Positions 1 to 7,658 of a stretch of DNA of 64,000 bases are shown one piece after another. The stretch lies in contig NZ_AP023441.1 of NCBI RefSeq assembly GCF_019976755.1, positions 4,709,501 to 4,773,500 of the forward strand. The letters are read 5' to 3'. Positions within the stretch are counted from its first letter, which is position 1; every line of letters begins with the position of its first letter. The DNA comes from Nostoc sp. MS1. GTDB taxonomy: Bacteria; Cyanobacteriota; Cyanobacteriia; Cyanobacteriales; Nostocaceae. Below the pieces are notes generated by a model. That model was not told where the DNA came from and did no database searches. It was given only the letters and a program-made list of their open reading frames with translations. A program made the translations under genes and the position numbers.

Positions 1-2
1 TA

Positions 3-344
3 TTACGCTCAGAGCTGTTTTTTAAAGCTAGTATTCATTTTGCAGGCAACGCTACAAAGCTATTAGTTATTATTACAAAAGCTCAAATGTTCCCTGCTTC
101 TAATAGTACGCTCTATTATGAACAAGCTGTTCAGCAATTAACTGCTTTAATTGAAAATAATGTCTTTGATGTACCAATTAGACTTATTGGATTATTTGAG
201 CAGCCAAATGTAACTATATCAGCTATTTATACTGTATATCAAAGTACAAGATACTCTAGAATCGCTAATACGCGAATTGAGTGTAGTTGTCAAATAAGTC
301 CTAGCAGACCAAGAAGTAAGCGTTATAAAATTCAAATAATTTAA
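3..344 (+). CDS. 3' end of an unidentified protein (partial)
   Basis: The reading frame is open from the first bases of the window to the TAA at 342-344, so this is the last 113 residues of a gene that begins upstream. An internal ATG at 87 is not a convincing start because the frame runs through it. The fragment has hydrophobic strands and a basic end (SRPRSKRYKIQII). It faces a DNA methyltransferase gene, with only 8 bp between the two stop codons. That position would suit a partner restriction endonuclease, but I recognise no nuclease motif and the function is inference only. Confidence 0.5.
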   Translation, partial: LRSELFFKASIHFAGNATKLLVIITKAQMFPASNSTLYYEQAVQQLTALIENNVFDVPIRLIGLFEQPNVTISAIYTVYQSTRYSRIANTRIECSCQISPSRPRSKRYKIQII

Positions 345-352
345 CCAAAAAA

Positions 353-1441
353 TTAGAATAACTCTAACTGAATCTGTTGATTTTTTTGACTTTTATCTGA
401 GTTTTGTTTACCATTTCCATTGAGATTTGGATCTACAGGAATATCTTCACCTTGTAAAGTAGCTGAAAAAGCTGCTTCCTCATAAAGCAATCGCTCATAC
501 ATTTCCTGCAAATGGTACTCTTCAGGATATATTTTTGCCTTACTTCTATCTGATGCCTTTTCTCCTACTTGCAAATCAAATCTAAATTTTTCGATTGGCT
601 GACCTGTAAGCTCAACGTAATCTCGTAAAGTTTTTAGATTTGGAAAACAGCCTTTTTCATCAGGTTTTCCACTGAGCCGCCGAAGAGCTACTTGATGATA
701 TTTTGAATCTATTTCCGTACCTATAAAGTCTCGGTTGTGGTTTTTGCACACAACTGCTACTGTGCCAGATCCCATATACGGATCAAAAACTAAATTACCT
801 GCTTGAGTTGTAGCTAATACAATTCTGGCGACTAAATCTTCTGGAAATTGGCAAGGATGTATCGTTTGTTCCTCATGATTATGTTTCACGTTTCGGAATA
901 ACCAAATGTCTCCAGGATTTTTACCATCTGGATTACATGATAGTTCTCCCTTACGATTCCCTCGATAATGTTTTTTATTTTGATATTTTTGCGGAACCCT
1001 TATGGTATCTAAGTTGAATGTATATTCATTTGTTTTAGTAAACCAAAGAATTGTCTCGTGTCTACAAGAAAATTTCTTTTGAGCATGAAGTCCATGCTGT
1101 CTAGCCCAGATAATTCGATTTCTAGGCAACAAACCCAATGATTCTAATATTGGGAAAAAGCGGACATCAAGAGGTATAATTGTACCTTTATCAGAAAAAG
1201 CGCCTATCTGCCAAAATAGTGAACCTGTTTTTTTTAGAATACGGCTGCACTCTCGCAGTACAATTTTTTGTTCTTCTAAATAAATATCAAGAGCTTGTCT
1301 TGCTTCGTATTCCTTACCTAAATTGTACGGAGGTGAAGATATAATCAAATCAACACATTCATCTGGCAAATTTTTTAATAGTGTTATGCAATCTCCTAAA
1401 ATAATTTGATTTATTGGTAGTGTTTGTTTTTCACTCTTCAA
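353..1441 (-). CDS. Site-specific DNA methyltransferase, beta class (N4-cytosine or N6-adenine)
   Basis: 362 residues. Catalytic motif IV SSPPYN lies at residues 35-40 and the AdoMet-binding motif I DPYMGSGT at 220-227. This order (IV before I) is that of beta-class amino-methyltransferases, and SPPY is most common in N4-cytosine enzymes. The middle (about 85-200) would hold the target recognition region. No ATG is usable: the start is TTG at 1441, preceded by AAGGTAGG seven bases upstream, and it gives the usual family N-terminus (NQIILGDC...). It converges on the truncated gene at 3-344, so a type II restriction-modification pair is plausible; an orphan methylase is the alternative. Target sequence unknown. 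Confidence 0.9.
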   Translation of the reverse strand: MKSEKQTLPINQIILGDCITLLKNLPDECVDLIISSPPYNLGKEYEARQALDIYLEEQKIVLRECSRILKKTGSLFWQIGAFSDKGTIIPLDVRFFPILESLGLLPRNRIIWARQHGLHAQKKFSCRHETILWFTKTNEYTFNLDTIRVPQKYQNKKHYRGNRKGELSCNPDGKNPGDIWLFRNVKHNHEEQTIHPCQFPEDLVARIVLATTQAGNLVFDPYMGSGTVAVVCKNHNRDFIGTEIDSKYHQVALRRLSGKPDEKGCFPNLKTLRDYVELTGQPIEKFRFDLQVGEKASDRSKAKIYPEEYHLQEMYERLLYEEAAFSATLQGEDIPVDPNLNGNGKQNSDKSQKNQQIQLELF

Positions 1442-1742
1442 TGCTATACCTACCTTTTACAAAAAAAATAGATTTCTTGCAAAACTCCCAAGTTATTAAT
1501 AATTAACCGCCGATATAGACGTTCGCGGTAGCGTCTGTCTACGACACTCTCCACGAACGTAGAGAAGTATTCCCGTAGCGTACGCCGATAAACGCCTATG
1601 AAGAATACTTATGCAAGATGTCTAATAACTGAGTTATTGAATATAATAACCCAAAATAGGTTATTATACAAGCTAAACTATGCGCCGAAATTCGTTGCTT
1701 AGTTGTTTCTTACGTCTGCTCAATTCCCTAAAATAAGCTAAA
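1442..1742. other. Intergenic region with dispersed palindromic repeat
   Basis: No gene seen. Bases about 1505-1600 are a patchwork of short GC-rich inverted blocks (cgtagcg, gtctacgac, gaacgtagagaag) of the dispersed Nostoc type, in otherwise AT-rich DNA. The same vocabulary recurs at 8751-8818, 15995-16045 and inside the gene at 48641. Confidence 0.6.
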
Positions 1743-1886
1743 TCACGTCACAAGCAATGGTGAATCAACATCTAAAAGCCAATTTTCATCAACAAATTCT
1801 AGATTTTCATTATAAACAAGAACCAATTCACCAAGTTTTTGAGCTTTACTACTTACAGTTTTTGTATTATCACCAGCATCAGCCAT
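1743..1886 (-). CDS. Small hypothetical protein (47 aa)
   Basis: ATG at 1886 to TGA at 1743. The product is acidic (MADAGDNTKTVSSKAQKLGE start, LLDVDSPLLVT end) with no recognisable domain. It follows the broken gene 1914-2100 by 27 bases on the same strand, so both may be remnants or members of one small cassette. No clear Shine-Dalgarno sequence is visible. Coding status is uncertain; protein-like composition is the only support. Confidence 0.35.
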   Translation of the reverse strand: MADAGDNTKTVSSKAQKLGELVLVYNENLEFVDENWLLDVDSPLLVT

Positions 1887-1913
1887 GAGTAAAAACTTTA
1901 GTTGTAAAAAACG

Positions 1914-2101
1914 TTATTTGTGAGTAACGCCGATAGAACTGCTAATTAATTCAGCTTGTAGGGTACGAGGTAAGGTGATTGTTTCATAATATTAATCTTG
2001 GTCATCCCAGTAGCCACACACTTGATACTCACATTGTTCTAAATGTTCTTGAACAAGTGTATTAGCATCAATAAACTTGAACAAGGTATGAGTTTCCTAC
2101 T
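1914..2101 (-). pseudogene. Degraded small gene with an in-frame stop
   Basis: Reading the minus strand from just after the CPBP gene, a protein-like frame (ETHTLFKFIDANTL..., then EQCEYQVCGYWDDQD) runs into TAA at 1992-1994. It then continues in the same frame with YYETITLPRTLQAELISSSI to a second TAA at 1914-1916. Both halves look like real protein, and no start codon with a ribosome site is apparent. I read this as one small gene broken by a nonsense change and lacking its 5' end. Family not recognised. Confidence 0.4.
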
Positions 2102-2968
2102 TCATAACAGAGGAGATAACCAGAGTATTAAGCTAGTTCCTAAAACACAGATAATTCCTGCAACCCCAGCTATGGGTTTTTGATTTTTACCCGTCCACCA
2201 TTCGGAGACTTTACCAGTGTAAGTGACTAACTGGGCTGTATCTATAGTAGCGATCGCCCATACCAAAGCTGAATGTAATCCCCACGCTATTCCTAAACTA
2301 CTGCGATCGCTTATCCTCGCCAACACTAGCATCATTCCTAATAACCATAACCCCGGTATTTGAGGTAAAGTTTCCCGTTGTTCCCAAACTAAATGTAAAA
2401 CAGCAAATATCAGGCTGGAAATTATCGCTGCTGTCCATAATGGATAGTCTCGTGCTAATTCCGTCAACAGGAACCCACGAAAAACTAATTCTTCTATTCC
2501 TCCCACCAATAACGCTATCAATAAGATAGGAAATGAGACAGATGCTAATTGCTTGATATTTAACTCTTTAAAATAGCACCAACCTAAGCAGAATTGACAG
2601 GTAAATAAAATAACTATACTTACACTCCCCAAGCCAAAACCCAAGGCTAAGGAACTCAAAAAGGCAAAACTACTTACGAAGCCGTAATTTGCAAAAGAGC
2701 CATTAGTAAACCAAATTACTCCCCAAAGCACCAGAGGCGCTAATAAGTACAGAGACACCATCAATGGTAATTTCTGCTCTGGTTGTAACGGTTTTGTAGG
2801 TTGCCAATTTAATAATTTTAACGATATTGCGGCAATTGGCAACCAGCACCCTAACCAACTAATAAAAAACGCCATCACAACAATTATTGCTGAAGCATCT
2901 TTCATCAATGCCAGCAGATTGTTAATAGATGGCGTAAGCAAATTTATCAAATTTAACACAAAAACCAC
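2102..2968 (-). CDS. CPBP-family intramembrane protease (Abi/CAAX type)
   Basis: 288 residues, very hydrophobic, with about eight membrane segments. The family signature is complete: EELVFRG at 159-165 (paired glutamates and Arg) and FAVLH at 188-192 supplying a catalytic His. This is the conserved core of CPBP/Rce1-like glutamic intramembrane proteases. In bacteria these include bacteriocin-immunity and CAAX-processing-like enzymes, and their cyanobacterial substrates are mostly unknown. Upstream on the same strand is cyAbrB, about 270 bp away, so a shared operon is unlikely. The ATG at 2968 is the first of several possible starts (others within 25 codons). Confidence 0.85.
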   Translation of the reverse strand: MVFVLNLINLLTPSINNLLALMKDASAIIVVMAFFISWLGCWLPIAAISLKLLNWQPTKPLQPEQKLPLMVSLYLLAPLVLWGVIWFTNGSFANYGFVSSFAFLSSLALGFGLGSVSIVILFTCQFCLGWCYFKELNIKQLASVSFPILLIALLVGGIEELVFRGFLLTELARDYPLWTAAIISSLIFAVLHLVWEQRETLPQIPGLWLLGMMLVLARISDRSSLGIAWGLHSALVWAIATIDTAQLVTYTGKVSEWWTGKNQKPIAGVAGIICVLGTSLILWLSPLL

Positions 2969-3242
2969 AACAGACTGTTTGCAGAATAAATTTTGGCTGA
3001 TTAATTAAGCCTCTACTAAGAGTAGCTACTTCTGCAAGGATTTAATCGGATTTTTGCGATCGCTATGATTAATTATTCAGGGATAGGGTAAAAACATAAC
3101 TTTAACTTATCCCTTACTCATGAAAGTGACATCAATTCTTCAAAATTCAACAGCAAATCGAAATTCAGGAACTCTGAATAAATTTGGCTCTCTTAATGCT
3201 GAATTTTGTAGCTTGCGGCAAGCAGGCTATTTTAAATTGATA

Positions 3243-3689
3243 TTACTCCTCATCGTCTTCTAAATCCTCATCAGATTCATCAATATCTAAATCTGGGGAA
3301 AGTTTTTTATCAGTTTCACCCAGTTGAATCAAATGAATGTGTTTATATCCCAGTCTGATTTCAAATTCATCACCAGGTTTTAGTCCCATTGCTTTGGTGT
3401 AAGTAGCACCAATGACAATTTGACCGTTTTGATGCACGCTAACACGATATGTCGGTTCACGACCACGGCCATCTTTGGGTGCTTCTGGACTTAGAGGAAT
3501 ACCTCTAGCAGATAGCAAAGCATCATAAAAATCTGTGAGGTTAACCCGGACTTGGTTGTTCTTAGTAACGGTATAATAACCGCACTGTTTAGCTCTTTCT
3601 CGTCGTGGTAAATTAGAAAGTTCTTTTACCTTAGCTAGTAGTGCTTTTCCAGTTAAAGGGGCGGTTGCAGTTTCAGTCATTACGCTCAA
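3243..3689 (-). CDS. cyAbrB-type transcriptional regulator
   Basis: 148 residues. The N-terminal part (LTGKALLAKVKELSNLPRRE, then AKQCGYYTV) and the C-terminal AbrB-like fold (VHQNGQIVIGATYTKAMGLK, then PGDEFEIRLG) match the cyanobacterium-specific cyAbrB proteins (CalA/cyAbrB2 family). These DNA-binding proteins act as broad regulators of nitrogen, carbon, hydrogenase and cell-division genes. The tail (about 128-148) is strongly acidic. Start: two Met codons (residues 1 and 4); the second gives the usual family N-terminus MTETATAPLTG. Which paralogue this is cannot be decided from the window. Confidence 0.92.
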   Translation of the reverse strand: MSVMTETATAPLTGKALLAKVKELSNLPRRERAKQCGYYTVTKNNQVRVNLTDFYDALLSARGIPLSPEAPKDGRGREPTYRVSVHQNGQIVIGATYTKAMGLKPGDEFEIRLGYKHIHLIQLGETDKKLSPDLDIDESDEDLEDDEE

Positions 3690-5322
3690 ATTTTCCTTAC
3701 TCTCTCCAAACTGATAAATTATGTCATCATATGCCAGTACTCAACTTCTTAGCATCCGCTAAAAGCTACTGGAGACATTAAATGTCAAGGGTGAATTTTG
3801 CTGACAATAGCCTCAAATACCTCTATTGTGTTTAATCACAACACCCTATGAGGTCATGAGTTTCAGAGGCGCTAATTCCAGTGATTTTAAGGCACTTTTA
3901 ACCATAATTCGCCATTGGAAATGCAATTTTTTTCTCTTTTGGTACTACTGTTGTGGTGTAACTTTGCACCACATTAACAAATTGTGTAGGTTCTACTACA
4001 AACTAGTCGTAGACCAAAGAAATTGCAGGTTTTCCATATTTGATGCTTGCCTTTGTTGCTTTTGAGTTATCAGGTTTTACCTAATTTTGCTCTTGGGCTT
4101 TAGACAGCATGGCCTTTGAATATGGTCTGGACATACACCCTTTTTTGCTGTGTCCTGCCTGTAGAGACAAGAAGTTTCATGTCTCTATGTTACGAAGAAA
4201 CCGAGCAGTAGTAGCAGCAGTAATACAGCTGTTGATTCTGGTTTTGTTACTTCGTAATTTTATATTAAATACTAGCATGGACTAATAATAGCAAAATAGT
4301 TGTTTATTTTTAAATATAACTTGCAAATAAATTTTCAGTTAAAGCCCAAGAGGATGAAAATAAAAAGCAGAGGCAATTTTATTTAGGGTTTATGAGCTAG
4401 AGTGATGATTACACTATGGCTTTTATAAAAATTAATTTAAATTAAGATGAGTAGTTTTGACGAGAGAGTTATATCTTGAGATTCTCTCGATTGAGAAAAA
4501 ACAAAAATTCTGGAGTATGAAAAGCCTAGTATATTCTCCCCTCGCAAAAACTCTTGTGTTTTCTGTACGTCTGTCTGTGGGAAGAAATCGTTGTATATCC
4601 ATCTAGCACTATCTTGCCACCACTAGATGTTTATTATCAGCTTTAACGCTTCCATATAATAAAATGGCATTTTAGTGATGGAGATGAAAGTAGGGAGTAG
4701 GAGGTAGGGTAAAGGGAAAAGAAATTTTTTACTTTGAAGTCACAGTTAATGTGGAAAAGAGGCTATACATTAGGGAAGAAGGATAATTTTCCTTATGTGT
4801 GCCAGAAGTTAATGAATGGCTGAGTAGAAAGTGCGGATGTTAGCAGCTAGCGCTTATTACAAAGTATATAAGTGAGTAAAGCAGAATAAAAGCCTACTCT
4901 CATATACCACTTCATAATGGCTATATTAAGTTAAATTTTTTGGCTCACCACTCTTGCAGATGTTGACATCAAGATTTATCAAGAATCATTAAAGCGCTGA
5001 TCTGGGATATTTTTCCTAAAAAGCAGACGAAGCTGGAGCTAGTATGCAGTGAAACCATCAAGCGCATGTGTTTAATTAGAAGCACACAATTAACTTTTGT
5101 GCATTCAGGTAGTGAGAATCCCCAAAATATCATCTATCGTACTACTGCAATTAAAATTTTAATGGTTATGCTGGAACTAGAATCAGTTACTCTTTGACCA
5201 AGGGCTGTTAATACTAGACTGGGAACTGAGAGTGACAAGAGTATAGCTCAATTTTTGCAACTGCCAACCTTGGCTGAAAATTTTCCAGGTTGGTGAAATA
5301 ATTTAAGATTTTGGTTGGTGAA
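3690..5322. other. 1.6-kb region without a convincing gene
   Basis: Long, AT-rich and frame-poor. Visible items: an imperfect hairpin of the tgtagagac...gtctcta family near 4160-4187; a possible 32-aa membrane peptide at 4187-4285; and a gtagggagtagg-type purine tract near 4690-4725. The part nearest sdhB (about 4900-5320) has no ORF and could hold a long leader or a non-coding RNA, but I see no diagnostic structure. Confidence 0.5.
4187..4285 (+). CDS. Possible 32-residue single-span membrane peptide
   Basis: ATG at 4187 to TAA at 4285. The peptide begins MLRRNRAVVAAV, then has a hydrophobic run (IQLLILVLLL) after a basic N-terminus, giving one plausible membrane helix in positive-inside orientation. 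An 8-bp inverted repeat (ttacgaag near 4190, cttcgtaa near 4250) overlaps it. No strong ribosome site is present, and it does not match any small photosystem or cytochrome b6f subunit I know. This is a weak call. Confidence 0.25.
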   Translation: MLRRNRAVVAAVIQLLILVLLLRNFILNTSMD

Positions 5323-6315
5323 ATGGAAGTTCTATTTAAAATTATTCGACAAAAACAAAATTCTGCTCCTATTGTGCAAACCTATGTGGTAGAGACAGAA
5401 CCAGGTAATACAATTTTGGATTGTCTCAATCGGATTAAATGGGAGCAAGATGGCACTCTGGCATTTCGTAAAAATTGCCGTAATACCATTTGTGGTAGCT
5501 GTGCTATGCGAATTAATGGACGTTCGGCTTTAGCTTGTAAAGAAAATGTTGGTAGTGAACTTGCAAGATTAGCAAAAATCTCATCTTCAACAAATACTAT
5601 TCCCGAAATTACGATCGCTCCTTTAGGCAATATGCCAGTAATTAAGGATTTAGTCGTAGATATGAATAGTTTCTGGAATAATTTAGAAGCTGTAGCACCT
5701 TATGTTAGTACAGCAGCACGTCAAGTACCAGAACGCGAATTTTTACAAACACCAGACGAGCGATCGCGCCTCGATCAAACTGGTAATTGTATTATGTGCG
5801 GTGCTTGCTACTCAGAATGCAACGCCCGTGAAGTTAACCCCGATTTCGTCGGCCCCCACGCCTTAGCCAAAGCCTACCGCATGGTTGCAGACTCCCGCGA
5901 CACTAACACCACCCAACGTCTAGAAAACTATAACGAAGGCACTAAAGGCGTTTGGGGTTGTACCCGTTGCTTATACTGCGATTCAGTTTGCCCAATGGAA
6001 GTAGCCCCATTAGAGCAAATCACCAAAATTAAACAGGAAATTCTTGACCAAGAACAAGTCAAAGACAGCCGTTCCATCCGCCACCGCAAAGTCTTAGTAG
6101 AGTTAGTCAAAGAGGGTGGCTGGATTGATGAAAGACAATTTGGTCTACAAGTAGTTGGTAACTATTTCAAAGACATTAGAGGCTTACTAGGTATCGCCCC
6201 ACTAGGTTTGCGAATGCTTGCCAGAGGTAAATTCCCCCTATCATTTGAACCATCCGAAGGCGTAGCCGAAGTGCGATCGCTCATTGAAGCAGTGCAAAAA
6301 GTGAGTAGGGAGTAG
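5323..6315 (+). CDS. sdhB: Succinate dehydrogenase/fumarate reductase iron-sulfur subunit
   Basis: 330 residues from ATG 5323; an in-frame TTG at 5311 would add four residues and is less likely. The N-terminal plant-ferredoxin domain has [2Fe-2S] cysteines at 52, 57, 60 and 72 (CRNTICGSCAMRI). The C-terminal helical domain has CIMCGACYSEC (156, 159, 162, 166) and CTRCLYCDSVCP (213, 216, 219, 223) for the [4Fe-4S] and [3Fe-4S] centres. SdhB passes electrons from succinate oxidation to the quinone pool of the cytoplasmic or thylakoid membrane. It stands alone, as is usual in cyanobacteria where sdhA and sdhB are unlinked. The last codons (VSRE, stop) are formed by a gtgagtagggagtag repeat. Confidence 0.93.
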   Translation: MEVLFKIIRQKQNSAPIVQTYVVETEPGNTILDCLNRIKWEQDGTLAFRKNCRNTICGSCAMRINGRSALACKENVGSELARLAKISSSTNTIPEITIAPLGNMPVIKDLVVDMNSFWNNLEAVAPYVSTAARQVPEREFLQTPDERSRLDQTGNCIMCGACYSECNAREVNPDFVGPHALAKAYRMVADSRDTNTTQRLENYNEGTKGVWGCTRCLYCDSVCPMEVAPLEQITKIKQEILDQEQVKDSRSIRHRKVLVELVKEGGWIDERQFGLQVVGNYFKDIRGLLGIAPLGLRMLARGKFPLSFEPSEGVAEVRSLIEAVQKVSRE

Positions 6316-6440
6316 GGAAAGATGAGGAAGTGGGGGGAGATAGGGGAGTAAAGAAAAGGTATATTAAATTTTCTCTCCCTCATCCCCTTCATCCCCCTCA
6401 TCCCCCTCATCTCCCTCATCTCCCCCTACTCCCCACTCTC
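6302..6440. repeat. Purine/pyrimidine inverted repeat between convergent genes
   Basis: The plus strand reads first as a G/A-rich arm (gtagggagtaggg, ggggggagatagggg), then an AT spacer, then a C/T-rich arm built from ccctcatcccc units ending ctactccccactc. The arms are roughly complementary, so either strand could form a long imperfect hairpin. It fills the gap between sdhB and the convergent lipoprotein gene and supplies the sdhB stop. A role as bidirectional terminator is inference. Confidence 0.7.
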
Positions 6441-6959
6441 TTACCTTGGATCTTGCGGCACATTCACAGGTTGCCCGGAACGGTCATAAACTAAAATATC
6501 CCACTGCCCATTATTGCTAGACTCAAAAGCAATTGTTGTGCCATCGGCGCTAATGGTGGGGTTGCGGACTTCCGCTTGTAAGTTATTTGTTAAATTTCGT
6601 GATTGTCGCGTTTCCCGATCATAAAGAAAAATAGCCGATCGCCCTTGACGACTAGCCGCAAACACAACGTAACGCCCATCCTGGGAAACACTGGGATGAG
6701 AGGCGATAGTATCTAGCGCATTTAACCCAGGTAAATCCACCAAATTCTGCGTCAGGGTATCGAACAGGTACACATCCTGACTACCCCGGCGATCGCTGGT
6801 AAACACAATATACCTCCCCGAACTCTGGGGATTCTGTTCTGAAGCCAGACTATTCAGACTCCTCCCCCCCGGATCAAAAGGATAACTCACCAACCGAGGA
6901 TAGCCAAAACAGCCAGTTAAACCTAAACAAGCAATTATAGGAATAAAACGTTTGGTCAT
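6441..6959 (-). CDS. TolB/WD40-like beta-propeller lipoprotein
   Basis: 172 residues. A lipoprotein signal peptide with lipobox LTGC (Cys17) suggests membrane anchoring facing the periplasm or lumen. The rest holds three PD40/TolB-like strand repeats: GRYIVFTSDRRGSQDVYLFD, then GRYVVFAASRQGRSAIFLYD, then GTTIAFESSNNGQWDILVYD. This is too few blades for a closed propeller, so it may pair with another protein. It is a diverged tandem paralogue of the next gene upstream (7047-7607). The start ATG lies inside an aatgaccaatgac repeat, so no normal ribosome site precedes it. Confidence 0.8.
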   Translation of the reverse strand: MTKRFIPIIACLGLTGCFGYPRLVSYPFDPGGRSLNSLASEQNPQSSGRYIVFTSDRRGSQDVYLFDTLTQNLVDLPGLNALDTIASHPSVSQDGRYVVFAASRQGRSAIFLYDRETRQSRNLTNNLQAEVRNPTISADGTTIAFESSNNGQWDILVYDRSGQPVNVPQDPR

Positions 6960-7075
6960 TGGTCATTAGTCATTAGTCATTAGTCATTAGTCCATAGTCC
7001 ATAGTTGTTCTCCTCTGCTCCCTCATCTTCCCCCACTCCCCACTCCCTACTCCCCACTCCCTACTGTCGCCCCAT
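6953..7075. repeat. Short tandem repeats (gactaat/ccatagt, then ccccactcccta)
   Basis: Units of tcattag and tccatag are followed by pyrimidine units of cactccctactcccc. The left end overlaps the start of the 6441-6959 gene. The right end encodes the last residues (VGSGE) and the stop of the 7047-7607 gene, so the repeat touches both coding sequences. Confidence 0.8.
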
Positions 7076-7607
7076 TGGGTATATCTAACTCAATATTCGG
7101 CCCCCTATCTAGAACTTCAACATCCCATTGACCACGGGCGGCGGTTTCAAATACGACATAACGCCCATCTGGGCTGATGCTGGGGTTGCGTACCCAGCCG
7201 CGATAGGTGGGTGTAACGATTTGTGACTGTTGAATGGCGCGATCGTAGAGTGCTACTACTGGTCTACCTTGGTCACTGGTCATGTAAACAATGTAGCGTC
7301 CGGTGTAGCTTAAACTCGGACTTTCGGTAATTGTCTCTGGTCGGTTTAACCCTGGTGTGCGAATAAAACTTTGCTGTTGTAAATCGTATACCAGTAATTG
7401 GTGGACACCATTGCGATTAGAAATAAACGCCAAAAAGCGACCATTGCCACTCAAGGCTGGTTGCTCTTCTGTGTAGCGACTATTAAGGGAAGTAGGCCCA
7501 AGAGGAATATCACCAGAGCCACAAGAGCCAAGCAAACTTGCCAAGCCAAAAATAAGGCTCCAATGTATTGTAGTTTGGAGCCGAAACTGAGAAGTAAATT
7601 TTTTCAC
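7047..7607 (-). CDS. TolB/WD40-like beta-propeller lipoprotein (paralogue)
   Basis: 186 residues from a GTG at 7607. The signal peptide ends in lipobox LGSC (Cys29). Three PD40-like repeats follow: GRFLAFISNRNGVHQLLVYD, then GRYIVYMTSDQGRPVVALYD, then GRYVVFETAARGQWDVEVLD. Their spacing matches the downstream neighbour, so the two genes are a tandem duplication. TolB-like repeats usually mediate protein contacts in the cell envelope; no catalytic residues are evident. The terminal VGSGE comes from an adjoining simple repeat and is probably not ancestral. Confidence 0.8.
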   Translation of the reverse strand: MKKFTSQFRLQTTIHWSLIFGLASLLGSCGSGDIPLGPTSLNSRYTEEQPALSGNGRFLAFISNRNGVHQLLVYDLQQQSFIRTPGLNRPETITESPSLSYTGRYIVYMTSDQGRPVVALYDRAIQQSQIVTPTYRGWVRNPSISPDGRYVVFETAARGQWDVEVLDRGPNIELDIPNGATVGSGE

Positions 7608-7658
7608 CTCAGATGTTTACTTGTTTCTATCCGCCTATAAGCTTACATCTATAGTGCT

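Noticed and set aside
1505..1600. Possible insertion sequence end near the methylase
   Set aside because: Only short dispersed-repeat words are present, with no transposase frame or matching terminal repeat.
3826..4065. 79-codon plus-strand frame upstream of sdhB
   Set aside because: Composition is rich in Cys, Phe and Tyr without pattern, has no ribosome site, and does not resemble a membrane or soluble protein.
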